A stretch of DNA of 64,000 bases from NCBI GenBank assembly GCA_025331565.1, contig JAFREQ010000043.1, positions 5,589,001-5,653,000 on the forward strand, in the 5' to 3' direction. A model generated the notes under the pieces. It made no database searches. It was not told the origin of the DNA and saw only the letters and a list, made by a program, of their open reading frames with translations. Every line of letters begins with the position of its first letter. The first letter of the stretch is position 1. The position numbers and the translations under genes are program-made. This stretch comes from Holacanthus passer (Eukaryota; Chordata; Actinopteri; Pomacanthidae). This document shows, piece by piece, positions 50,489 through 62,700 of the stretch.

Positions 50489-53029
50489 TTCGTTTATTTC
50501 ACGTGTTAACAGAATTTCCACAGTGATGGAAGCAGAGGGGAACTAACATGATCATACATCAGTGCATGTTGGTAGAAGACTGATAATAAAACCAAAAAAA
50601 GAAAAGTGAAGAAGTGCATCATCAAACAGCATTATTGACCATTTTATGTTTTATTATAGTTCATTTGAAAAAAGACAATCATGGACATATGCTTAATCAG
50701 AGCATTTACAAATCTAAAATAAAATACAAATCAGGTGTGTTGTTTACAAGAAATATTAAACTCTGGGTGAGTCTTTTTTCACAAAAACATTTTGCATATG
50801 AAACACCTACTGGTTTATTGTATATATTATATTAAACATCTCTTATGATTCAGCTGTTAATTTAAATTACAGGTCAACAGCTGCTTCCTGTCCAATATGA
50901 TGGCAGGACTCGTGTGATCATTGCAGATCATATAAAATATTCAATAACATGAAAAAAAAACCAAGCAGGTGTTGTTTCATCCTTCTAAAATATGAACCTG
51001 TACAATGACCAAGTAGCTTTAGTGACTGCAGTAAGAAAAATGGAAATGTTCCTCTCAGAAGGACCTCAGAGCTAAATGTAATCATTTCTTCTTGTGTTCC
51101 CTTGTGAAACAGCGTCATTTATGGAACTTTAATTTCACTGCACCTGCACCAGCTGAATGACTTCAGGGTGAAGTGACTCATTGAAAAATAACATGTTAGA
51201 CTAGGAGACTGTTTTGCTAACAATATACGACCCTGTGTAATATCCACACAGGAAAAAGAGCCAAATAAAAATGACTGCTGTCAGGTGAAGCCTGACTTTT
51301 TCTGTTTATTATTGGTTGTACTAGAATTGAAAAGGTCATCTATGATTTGAACAAGAAAATAATTAAAAAGCCACTTAAAAGAAAGTCTGTCCATCTGAAT
51401 GAGGTTTTCATCTGACAGCAACAATATAGTCGACTACAGAACAAAAAAATATTGAAGCTTTTAGATTTTACAATCACAGGCAATACTTAAATGAAAAAGT
51501 CATCTGTGCCGTACTTATCCTAAATATTTTAGCTTTAGGCAGATATGACCCAAAAGGAAAGTAACAATTTAATACAGCTTTGCAAATAAAAAAAAAGATC
51601 CACAAACATCTATATATTTTTTTTCTAAATGTAAAAGAAATTCTCTATGAATGTTTATAATGTATTTTATGAGAAGGTATGCTTCATAACCCACAGGCAA
51701 AAATTCCATTGACCCTTTGCTAATCCACGACGCTGTTTACTTACAGTTGCTATACTTCCTTTCCATTTTTACACATCACATATGCAGTTTGCAACGATAA
51801 TGACTGCAGGTTTACTGGATTTACCATGAAATTCTTATTTCTCAACAACGGTCCAGTTCTTGATGTCAGACAAAAGCAGGCTTCTCATTTCAAGCCAGAA
51901 CTGATCAATTTCTTTGGCTGAAATGACAACTCTCGCTGATGTTGTTTAATTTTAAAAGTGGCTTAAATATGCACTCGGTGGCTATGCGCATGATATCATG
52001 TTCAAAGACTGAGGCCAAAGTCGCATGTCCCATGTTAAAAGTCAGCATCATGTCTTCTAATGATTGATATAGAAGACATGGAAATGAACAAACACTATTG
52101 TTCTTGTATTGCTGCGTGGAGCAAGGTCTAATAAGTACAATAAGGAAAAATAGAAGATCAGACTGCTGCTTTTTTAACATGATCCTGTTTAGCTGCTTAG
52201 CTCATATACTTGGACAAGTATGTTAGATTTATTCTTTATTGTTCATATGTTCATTGTTTCACTTTTAACTTTCAAACTTAAACAACTTTTAGGATGAGAA
52301 CAAACCATTATTTAAGGTAGAGGTTTAGCAAACGGTGAATTATTTTCTAAACTTTTTTCGGTGTATTTCTGGTGTTGTAACACCCACTAAAAGCAAAGTA
52401 CATTTGCCAACATATAAAGCATAACTCCAAGGCTCTGCAAACACTATGGGCAATATTATGGATTGGAGCTCCTGGATTTAAGTTACCAGGGGTCTTGAAC
52501 ATTGACCTGAAATAAATGACTTATGTCAACAAGGGAGTATCAGGCAAGCGGTTTGTCTCCAGACAATCAATGGCACAGATTGATTGGACAAAGTCCTGGG
52601 AGAAAAGAAAAGACTGCAGAGCCCATTATAACAATTCACTACATTACTTTAAACAAAATGTTACAGTGCAGTTGCGTCTTTATCTGCTTTGGTGTGGTTC
52701 AGTTTTAGTCCAGTCTGTTTTTTCCTTTTGCTTTAACGTGGCCTGGTCTATTGTATTTCTAATATGATTTATTAAGTCTTATCATGTCCTGCCTGTACTT
52801 TTTTTCTAGTCAGGCCCATTATAAAACAGCATTGGAAAATCATTGTACTGTCATTAGATTGGCAGATGTAATAGGATTAACTGCAGTTGTTGACAGTTTA
52901 GATGTTGCAGATTAACCACTAACAGCCATGTACAATTCTAAATTATGCTTTTGAATAAGCACTTTTTACGGTGTAACATCCCAAAACCCTTAAATGTGGC
53001 ACTTGGCCCAGGTCTCATCTAGTCAAGCC

Positions 53030-53640
53030 TTTATTACTACCGTACCTCTCTAGATTGATATTTTTTGACTTCCAGGCATCAACTGCTTACAGTTCATTTA
53101 ATGACAGTATGAAAATCAGTTTGCAAAAAAAAGTTCACCTTGCTATTTCGGGCATCTACAGTTACAGTTACTGGCAGGGCCCACTGATAAACATTGCATT
53201 TATGGGATATGTTGTCACAAAACCAAACTCCAAACACAATATCAATAAACAATAATCATACTTGGACTTTGTAAAAAAGAAAAAAAGATAATATGAGTAA
53301 ATTCTCGCTTTAAAAAAGGTGCTGTCGGCAGATGACTCTTAAGTCTCAGATACTACTTTGTTATTCCTCATCTACAATCGTCAATACCTGCTTCCAACTG
53401 CTTCAACATGTCAAGATAATGTGAACATTGTTGTTTTTGCTGTGACTATCACAAGTCTCTCCAATTCATTTTAATATTTCTCTAACATGAACTGAACTCG
53501 ATGGACATGAGAGGTGCTTTGGAAAACAGCTTGCAGTAATGGTAAATATGTGGGATAAGTAGTTAAAGGGCTAAAAGATGCATAACCACTTGCGTATTTT
53601 TGTCATTTTAAGCAGGACGTTCCTGTTGCGTCACCTGCGG
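53030..53640 (-). other. cacng1: cacng1 3' UTR, candidate
   Basis: Below the stop codon the minus strand carries no further coding signal. A candidate AATAAA (TTTATT on plus at 53030-53035) lies about 600 nt downstream, a plausible polyadenylation site. Other AATAAA-like words occur further on, so the end is uncertain. Confidence 0.35.
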
Positions 53641-53873
53641 CTAATCTAAGGTGTCGGGCTCAGCGTCCATGCAGGTCTCCCAGGGGTTACGAGGCATGTG
53701 GGGCATGGAGATGAGGAGCAGGGCAACTCCGCTGAGGATGAGCAGGGTGAAGGAGGCGCAGGCGCAGGTAAACGACCAAGAGTAGTAGTATTCAATCCAG
53801 ATGGTCTCATCACTGTCGATCATACGCTTGACAGACTGGCGCATTACCTCCACGGAAATGATGATGCAAAGGC
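53641..53873 (-). CDS. cacng1: cacng1 last coding exon (exon 4)
   Basis: The acceptor ggcacgcag leads into LCIIISVEVMRQSVKRMIDS, the end of TM3 and the second extracellular loop. TM4 follows (WSFTCACASFTLLILSGVA), then the C-terminal tail MPHMPRNPWETCMDAEPD and a TAG stop at 53643-53641. The MPRNPWE(T/S)CMDAEP tail is diagnostic for gamma-1 and ends without a PDZ-binding motif. A plus-strand frame across this exon is an antisense shadow. Confidence 0.97.
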
Positions 53874-54746
53874 CTGCGTGCCGAAACAGAAAAAAATGGG
53901 TTGCAGGTAAAACCGGATGTTACTGTTACAGTTGCACAAGATTTCCAAGATTGTCAGTTTTATTTTAACTTTGAGTCTGTTACAGTGAACGTGATGCTAG
54001 ATGGGAGATCGCACCCATCAAAGTTAATTTAACACTTTGAGATATTTCAAACTGTCGCCCAAGGGCTACATCAACTCTATCAGCACTTGCCACCTCCAAG
54101 AAAAATTGCCAGTGAAAAATCAGCTTTGTCATCTCTGTTAAATTAGCTGCATAACTAATATTCATCACCGAAAGAAAAGGTGTGTGTGATGATGACACTG
54201 ACATGCCTCATTTCAGGAGAGTATCACACAAAGCCTGATCTGTGATTCACATTATTTGCCACATCTGACCTGCAAAGGCAAAGAACATCCCAGCAGGCCG
54301 GAGCAGGTAGTCCCGCCCCTTCCCGAAAGAGAAGATGACACAGAGCGTTCCCATGATCATGAAGAACAGACTGAAGATGGCGATGGCTGCTGCTGAGATA
54401 TTGTACTCTGGGGAGGGAGGAGAGATGATGAAAAGTGAAAGAATGAGAAATAGGCCGTAAAAGGCAACAAAAAGGGAGAGGGAAGACACAGGAAGAGAGA
54501 GACAGCGAGGAGGCAAGAGAGACAGCAAAGTGGTAGCGATTAAAAATTGAGAGAGTGGGCAGGAACAGACGGGGAGGCTGCAATATCGTTTACATAATAA
54601 TTGTGTCAATATTGCACTCGGGCGAGTTATGACACAGATAATTAGCCTTTAAATTAGCCTCACTTTAAAAACAACAGTCATTTATCCAAACTGGCAATGA
54701 TGCCATTTGCATGACAGATAAGATGCTGCAGGCTTAGAACAAGATG

Positions 54747-54809
<63 letters not shown>

Positions 54810-56787
54810 GCTCGCCTCCCCTCCTGTCTGTTTGTTAGATAAAGATAATCTACTCTTTCCTTCTCTCTAACACTCCAACTGAGATAGAAATGATCCTTGG
54901 AGCATCCTATTCCATTTCAGCACCCGACTGTGGAGTAACACCAGGTGTAAAATAACCTTACAGACAGTGCAGGTCGGGCTCTTTCTGTGTCTATGTGAGC
55001 ATGTGTGTGTGTGTGTGTGACCATATCTGTGAATGTTTTTATACATCCCATGTCTGCATGTTTTTTGCTCCAACCTGTTCACTTCTGCACTGCGGGTTAT
55101 GTTCCATCAACAGATTTTCAGCCTGGCAAGATCTGATAATTTATTTCTTGTGTTTTATAGTGTGTAGTGTTTTCTGCTGGCACAATAGGTCAGTGGTGGA
55201 AGAAGAACTCAGATCTTTTATTAAAGTAGCAAAACCACAGTGTAGGAATACGATTTTGCTCTGGAAAATTTACTCGAGGAAAAGTAGAAAAGTATTAGCA
55301 TCAAAATGTACTTAAAGTATAAAAAGGCAGAATGGCCCATTTCAGAATAAGGTGGTGCGTACTTTACAATATATATATACAATATATATACTGCTTATAT
55401 ACTGTTAGGTAGCTTGTGAATTTCCACAACGGGTCGATAAAGTCTTTATGTAATAATACATAACTATTTGTTTGATTATATTTTGTATTATTAGTCTAAA
55501 TATTCATATTAACTAAAGGTTTCAAATAAATGTAGTTAAATAAAAAGTATAACATTCCCCTCTGAGATGTAGTATTAGTATATCTATATATATAAGAATC
55601 ATAAAATGGAATACTCAAGTAAAGTACAATGATTTGTACTTTAGTACAAGTATGCACAGTACTTGAGTAAATGTATTTAGTTACTTTCCACCGCTGCAAT
55701 AGGTCATGACTCTTACTCATACTTCTTCTTACTCCTTCGGTTGTAATCCCTTCAACACTGTTATTTCATTCTTTCACCTTTTATATATATTTCGCATTTG
55801 TTTTGACTCTGACCTTTAGTTCTTTCATTCTCAATGTGCTCAGTTGAGTTTTTAAAAATACATTTATAAGTGTGCTCAACGCATAAGGCTGCCCTTGTTG
55901 TTCCTGTCTGCACATGTTGAGCTTATATATTGTTCGTGGTTAAAGGAAAAAAAAGTGAGTGTTGGAGTGATGTGAAGTGATGTATTTCTTTGTCCACAAT
56001 ATTCTGTATGTCACACTATAAAGTGAACGTACAATCCTATTGACCTTGTACCTCTATGAAACGCAGCATAAATGTACAATTTTCAATGTGTTTTCACTGA
56101 TTTCACCAAGACTTAACGGCGCACTGTACATCTATACTGCACTTTATCTGAAGCTGACAACGATCTGTAATTGCCTGTCTGTATGAGTATCTGGCCGTGT
56201 GTTCCTGCAAGCCTCCCTGCGTGTCTTCCTCAGAAACTGAAAGGGTCGGCTTGCCAACGTGGGAACAGAGGAGCCGTTTCCTGGAAATGCATTTACTTTG
56301 AGAACGGCAATCGTGCTAAAGCGGGGAAGCTGAGAAGATGAGAATCAGAGGATATTGCAAGAGATTTCTTTCTTATCTGATATGAGGGATGGTGTGGATG
56401 TAACTCAGTCTGTGTTTCATTGTTAAATTAAAAAAAAAAGTATCACCCTTTTTCTTTCGAGATGTATTTGCTGTTGCGAATTGGTTGTGTAAGAAAGGAA
56501 AGTGTAGGAAACTGGTTTGTAGGGTTGTGACATCCATGCATTTCTTCATATGGATGTGATATCTGATCCATTGTAGAAAATTACTGTACACCTTCTTTCC
56601 TCTTACTTTACTGGAAGTGGTTTCTGTATTTCTTTCTCATCACACACAAACAGTTGGTTCTGGAAAAAAAACTCAGGATGTATTGTAACATGTAGTCTGA
56701 GGAGGCACCCACCTTTCTGGGTCTTGACTTCAAAAACTTCAGCTTCTTCCCCCGAGGTGAAGTGTTTGAAGTAGGAACAGTTTTTTG
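53641..56787 (-). CDS. cacng1: cacng1, voltage-dependent calcium channel gamma-1 subunit, exons 2-4 (exon 1 outside window)
   Basis: Gamma-1 is the four-pass claudin-fold accessory subunit of the skeletal-muscle Cav1.1 (dihydropyridine receptor) channel in the T-tubule membrane. Three minus-strand exons join in frame: 56713-56787, 54270-54407 and 53641-53873. Together they encode the end of the first extracellular loop with the glycosylation sequon in KNCSYFKHF, TM2 (ISAAAIAIFSLFFMIMGTL), the basic link GKGRDYLLRPAG, TM3, and TM4, ending NPWETCMDAEPDTLD. This matches vertebrate CACNG1 rather than the longer, PDZ-ligand-bearing TARP gammas. Junction phases are all 1, as in the family. Exon 1 (TM1 and most of the first loop) was not found in the 7.2 kb to the right and is presumed outside. 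No disabling change is seen. Confidence 0.96.
54270..54407 (-). CDS. cacng1: cacng1 exon 3
   Basis: This 138-bp exon (acceptor ccctccccag, donor gtcagatg) is phase 1 at both ends. It encodes YNISAAAIAIFSLFFMIMG (TM2), the cytoplasmic link with FSFGKGRDYLLRP, and the first half of TM3 (AGMFFAFAG). Intron 3, to the last exon, is only 396 bp. Confidence 0.96.
54749..54807. repeat. (CT)n microsatellite, about 29 units, in cacng1 intron 2
   Basis: An uninterrupted TC/CT run of 59 bp, the longest perfect dinucleotide repeat in the window, about 340 bp upstream of exon 3. Confidence 0.97.
55191..55696. mobile_element. hAT-type MITE with 8-bp target-site duplication, in cacng1 intron 2
   Basis: The 506-bp element has terminal inverted repeats CAGTGGTGGAA and TTCCACCGCTG (one mismatch). 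It is flanked on both sides by the identical 8 bp CAATAGGT (55183-55190 and 55697-55704). An 8-bp duplication is the signature of hAT transposition. It has no transposase, so it is non-autonomous. Confidence 0.9.
56713..56787 (-). CDS. cacng1: cacng1 exon 2
   Basis: This 75-bp exon (acceptor tgctctgcag, donor gtgggtgc) encodes KNCSYFKHFTSGEEAEVFEV and KTQK, part of the first extracellular loop. It includes the conserved N-linked sequon NCS. It is phase 1 on both sides and joins exon 3 to make KEYNIS, as in mammalian gamma-1. Confidence 0.93.
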
Positions 56788-59700
56788 CTGCAGAGCAAGA
56801 CGGGGAGAGAGAAAAGAGGATGAGAGAGAGGCGCTGAGAGAGTGATAGACAGAGGGAGATGAAACACGAGGGAGAGAGCAGGTGGCTCGGGTCGCATCTG
56901 TGGCCCGATGTAAACATTACATCTTTCAATCGACCCTATTAGAAAGCTAACAAATACACATACTGTTAATTACAAAGCTATAAGAAAAGCAAATATTACA
57001 TGACTTTAGTGTTTACTGTAGCCTGGAGTTCTGGTGTTGTGTGTTGTTGCTTCATAAATTTACATTTCTTCACTGCCTTCAGTCATTTTTCAGCTACAAA
57101 ATTTATTCAATCATATTTTGTAAAGGTTCTTTATAAACCTCCTGTCTTATATGTCCAGAAAAAAAGTACAGCTTTGACAAAAACAAACATCTTTAACCAC
57201 CTAAAAGCTGAAAGTTGGAACTTCTGAATGGATTCTGAACGAGGTTTGTGGCCCAATATTGTTTGATTCATTCGCAAAGAAAATAATTTGATTTGAATTT
57301 AGTAAAAAAATTTCCACCACAGCTCACAGCATTTTTACCCTCTTGTGGAAATAAATATTCCCGTCATGCTTTTCCTCAAAATTAAAGTGCAGTTCTTTTG
57401 ACTGAATAATGCCGTTCTGTTGTCACGTCCCACCCCGGCAGCTCCTGGCTCACGCACACCTCACCAGGGTGGATGCAAACCAAGTGACTAAAACCTGAGT
57501 CTCTTTGCTTGAAAGCGATTCTTTGTACTCACTCGTTACTCATCTCATTTCTTGTCTTTCTCTCCTCTAAACTGGCAAAAAATCAGCACGCACAACTGCT
57601 GAAGTTCCTCTTTGGCTGTTTGATCAGATGCACGTTCAACAACGCCCCCGAATCACAGCAGTGTTCTGTGACTTGATGTCATCCTAAAATAAAAAGTCAC
57701 TGTCCTCCATGTTGAATGTGTTTACATCTCAGAAATCAGTTCTGCACAGGAATGATGCATTTCTGCACTTTGCTTGTCAAACTCTTGTCTGCTGGCCACA
57801 ATCTCCAATATAACCCCATATAGAAACCCAATTCCTGGGTGCAGTCATTGCCCACACATCCATCTATCCATTTGTTGTCTCTGAGGGCAGCTGGGCCGAG
57901 AGGGAGGGGTGGAGAGGACGTAAAGGCCAAGTGAGCGTCCCCCTCTTTCCTCCACTCTCCATCCCTTCTCACTGAGATTAAACACATAAAGCAGACAGGT
58001 GCTCTCTCTGTCCACACAGAGATGGACAATGTTTTGTGTGTGTGTGTGTGTGTGTGCCAGGCAACAGAGGAGCTGTTTGTTATCCAGGATGAGAAAGGAT
58101 CACTAAAGAGGTAGCCTAGCAACTGGCTGCTGCAGGTCTTGCCTCGTCCTCTATCTATTTAGCCATGTAAAGGCATATCGAGAGGAGTGTGTGCATGCAT
58201 ATGAGCCTGCGTGTGCATGTGTGTATTGCGAGCATGGAAGTGTGTGTGTGTGTATGTGAGAGGGGATGGACAGGCTGGCAGGAGGGAGAACTGGAGGCGG
58301 GGTCAGAGTGCAGCCTGGATCTGTAAATATATTATTTCCATTAGTCTTCTCTCATTAGGCGTCTTTACCTCTGGGGCTAAGCTAATCAAAGCTAATACGT
58401 GTTTGGGTGTAGTTATAAGATTGGCTCCATGAAGACTGTTATCCTCCCACCAAACCAAGACAAGGCAGAAAGATCTGGTTTAGACAAAGGGAGCTCTAGT
58501 TATCTGCTATTGCTCTGGCACACGTGCAATTTACAGAAATATAGGTGGCAGATTTATTAAGAAATCTGCAGTGATTTTGGAACAGTGAGTCTTTGGTTTT
58601 CTTTTGATTCATTTTGGTCACTTTATGCAGCAGGAACAAGTTGTGGACATGGTATTGATACAGCGAACTTGTTTGCAACCAGCTGGAACAACATATCCTT
58701 CACTTGCAGTCATATATCTGAGCAGCTGGTGAACATACTTAAACCCATATTCTCTCTCTTTCAGCTCTGGCCACGCTCCACTATGATCACCAGCTAGTTA
58801 TCGCCTGTGTCTGTCTGTTTTTTGGAGCTGAGCAGGTAATGCACATCGGGGTTTTAGAGCTTTTAACTAAAAAAAAAACAGCTGCATACTTCAACTGAAA
58901 AACAACACACTTTTAACTACACACACACAACACTCCAGTTTGCTCTCATGCAGTGTGTGTGCCAGTCCTGGAGAGGAATTTTAGGTCACATTACCCCCAT
59001 AAAATTATAGTTAGATAATGATATGGCTCTTAATTTTGGAAATAATGCTCGGCATGTGCTGTCAGCTGTGTAGTCCAACATTTGCAGCTTATGTTAGAGC
59101 AGGTAAACACACTGTTTAATGTAGTAAAAAGACATTCTCCAAACTCTTCATATCACATATAACATATCTTATTAGAATACCATGTACAGCATTTCAGCAT
59201 GTGGATAAATCCAGAGTTTGCCAGAGCTTCCTTATTATATTTACTAAACTATGATGTGATTGAGTTTGTTGTGAAGGTTATTTTGCTAAAAGTCCTCATT
59301 TCACATCAGGTACATTGGTAAAATTAAAACTGTTCTGGTAGCATATTGATTCATTCCAAAATGACAAATAACTTTCATACCACTAAATTCTTCTTGCAGC
59401 TAAAACAGACAAAAGACAGAAAGAGCCTTTATTTCACTGTCAGAAAGTTGGAAGACTTAATCTTTTGTTGCCAAGTTTTGACTTAATGACTCTGGTGGAG
59501 TTTGCTGTTACTCAAACCCATTACAATATGAATACATCATAAACAGTCCCACTGCCAAGAGAGGGTTAAAAACAAACCTGACTTGTATCGTAATTTCAGA
59601 TGGAGGAAGTGAACATCTGGGTGCGTATAATTGACCTTGCAGTATGGCTAATGGGGAGATTTAGTTCCGGGGAGGGGAAGTGATTAAAACGAGGCATCGC

Positions 59701-62700
59701 CTGTCATTTTAGTTTCGCCTCTTTTCATTAAACTGCTGCCACCTCCTCTCTTTGATATGCAGCTTCTCCTTTAGCCTTTCCTTCCTCTCCATCCTCTCCT
59801 TTCCACCTGCCATTATACTTGTCTCTGACTTCCACCTCAACTTCTTCTATCAGTTTCATCTTCTTGTGGTTTAAGCTTTGAAATACATGTACTGGCATTT
59901 CCATGTTTTTACCTATAACGATGACTGTACAGGTAGTCTTGAAAATATCTCTTATATCTTTTGCAGCATTACAGAAGATGGGTTTTTTAGGTGATGGGGG
60001 GGCTGTTCTTTTTCTAGCCACACAGAATGACCGACTAATTCTGGGTCAATGTGAATAGGATGGGTGGTGGTGGTTGTATTTGAATGGCTATTCCACCAGG
60101 ATCTCTAATAACTGGGACGCAGCAGCACAGGAGAGTCCTCACAGCCTGTTCCTGTATGTGCATGTGTGTGCATGTGTGTGTATGTGTATGTGTGTGGCCT
60201 GACCTTTAACATTAAATTCAAAACATCTATGCTTGACTGCCATCATCATAGACACCACAAACTAGCATCTCATTGTGCAAATGACGACAGCTCATATATT
60301 ATATTTCAAATTTTTAACCTCATGCCTGTTTTCTGAATGTCAAATTAGCCCCACACCTCCACAGTTTTGACACTGCACCCAAAGCAGGTACCTGGTGGAC
60401 TCGAGAGGAAAAGGACTGGGTTTCTAGAAAGTGAAAATGGGTGGTTCAAGCTCACATGGATGCTTGTAAGGGGCATGAATTGGGGGCACCAGGCTGGTAA
60501 TGTGCCACTGAAAGAGGAACAGAACGTTTTATTTTTTTCAAAGTCTAAGGGCTCAGGTGGTAATATCTTTCCACTGTAGGACTACAAAACATAATGTGTG
60601 ACCACTTGGAAGCTCTAAAACACCTCTCATAATAAATCCCTCTCCCTGGCACATATGTGTAGAAACACACACGTGCGCACAAAAGCACCATTTACGCTCT
60701 TTATTTCCCAGCCGAGCAGCATGGTGCGATCCATAAAGGGTTTGTTTGATTTTTACAGCACTCAAGCTGTCATGCGTCATTTGTGGGAAGCTAATTTCAA
60801 AAGTCATTTGGGTTCACCACTTTGCTGCCGTTGTTATGCAACCCCTTCACAAAAGCGGTGTAATTGTGCCTATATGAGAAAGTGTTTGTGTATGCACCTC
60901 TCAACGGCCAACTCCCCCTCTGTTTGGGAAAATGCAAATGTGTGTCATTAAGTCAAATCACCTCTGCTTGCTGTTCATCCAGGATGTAATCTGTTATAGT
61001 GCACTCTTGATCACCTCAGGGTTTTTTTTACATCACTGTGCTTTGCTTATGTGCTAAACGCAACAACGCACCTTAAATTGAGAAGCGGATAAAGCAACGC
61101 TGGTGTGGTGATATCAACGGGTCAGCCACTCCATTAGGCTCCAAACTCAGTAGCCAGGTTTGTCAATCCATTAAAGACTGTATTAGAGTTCTCGTTGACC
61201 CCCGAACCTCACAAGCTCATGCATCCTACAACAAACCAGTAGGAGTTGATGCTGAGTGTATGTATGCATCACTGACTTGTTGCTAATTGGCTGATTGAAT
61301 TACTCCATAATGCAGACTTGTCATGAGGTGTTAATGTTAAGGTTGGCTTGTTAGGTGCAAACAGTGACTCCTTTAAAAAATCTATGTGAACTTAAATGTG
61401 CAATCCAGCCAAGCCTTCAGTACCAAGCCAACTGGGTGCCAGTAGAGGAAACACCTGTTAAGAAGAAACCTCTTGACGGAAGGACAATCAGCTTTGTCTT
61501 CACTTTTGGAACAAGAAACTGCATCTCGCCCGATGTCATCTTCACATTACAAAAGACAGCGCAGAGGATGAGGGACACACCACCACACCCACAGATCCAT
61601 TTCTGACAGCTCTGGGGCCACAAATGGGGAGAGATGGGCTTGTATAACCCAAACTATTGAGCCTGGCATGGGAGCAAATGGCAAAGCTGCACAGCCACAA
61701 ACCAAATCACTCGACCTTTTCAGGTGTTATGAGAGAATGGCTCATTTTCCCCTCATAAGCCAAGTGAGAAAACGTCGCTGTGATTATGGGAATGTAGCCA
61801 AAGGGGGTCTTTGACAGGTGGCAGCAGACTAAAGGATGGTGGACCTATGCACCGAGCTGAATTCCCTCTGCTGCCAGACGCACAACAGTTGACAGCGTCC
61901 TTCTGTCAAATGGCTTCTCTCGAGTCCTTCCCGTCCCTCCCAGGTCATGTTGTGTATCACAGAAGCAGCTGGGACTCAGCACAGATAGGACACTGTTTTA
62001 CAGCTGCTGTCAGGTCGGGGTTTTGAGTCTGTCAGCTAAAATATATCCTTCATACCTTCCACAGGTGATTGACTTGTCCATGGGGAAAATAACCAACTAC
62101 TGGTCTTCTGTATCCATTTTAGATGAACCAGGTGTTCTGGACACATTTTTATGATGGGCAGCTGTCACAGCTATTATCTGTCAGCCTCTCTGTCTTGTTC
62201 TGGTTCCTACAACATGTAATGCATAAATCTCAGTACAGTACTAAAAGTCCCCCTCCATCTTTGGACACTGTACAAGTGCTCCCCCTCTCCTCATCAACAG
62301 AGGCATCCCTGCCTCTATCCACCCACGCAGACTCCTGTTCCTCCCCCCAATCCCCTTCATCCCTCCTGAGTCTCCCAGGTGGACTCTAACTCATGAGCTG
62401 GAGTGGGAAGCCACACTTCATTAAGGCCTGTACTGATCCTGAGGTGCTGGGGCTGGAGGCTAAAGTCAATGATAGAGTCAGAGTGAAATCTCCCTGTTAG
62501 GCTGCAAGGCACGCACACACAGCCAGGGGCCAGTGAGACTCCGTTTCCCTTCTAACGGAGCTCGTAATTAAAGCTACAAGGCTATTTTGGAGATGTCGAC
62601 TTTTAAATACAACACAGGATGCTGTTTTTTTGGCCTTTGTGGACTCACTTGCTGTTTGAAATGTTATGCAAACGTGAAGATTCCCACTCATCCAGGTCAT

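Larger units (their letters stand above)
36848..53029. other. Gene-poor interval between pitpnc1 and cacng1
   Basis: About 16 kb with no recognisable coding exon. It holds three copies of a short inverted-repeat element (40013-40266, about 41465-41945, about 47100-47485), a MITE end (44628-44754), a high-copy fish repeat (50234-50488), a G-quadruplex-type motif (38072-38098), CA/GT microsatellites, poly-T runs and a purine-rich tract (47838-48395). A GC-richer patch at 45280-45500 has an open frame of 73 codons without family resemblance. Confidence 0.55.
54408..56712. other. cacng1 intron 2
   Basis: 2.3 kb containing purine-rich sequence next to exon 3 (54411-54560), the 59-bp CT microsatellite, a GT run near 55000-55020 and the hAT-type MITE. 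No other exon is supported. Confidence 0.8.

Noticed and set aside
53698..53910. 70-codon plus-strand frame over cacng1 exon 4
   Set aside because: Antisense shadow of a well-supported coding exon.
59728..60021. 97-codon Lys/Glu-rich minus-strand frame in cacng1 intron 1
   Set aside because: No recognised family, low-complexity C-terminal half, no support for a retroposed gene such as an adjacent poly-A tail or duplication.
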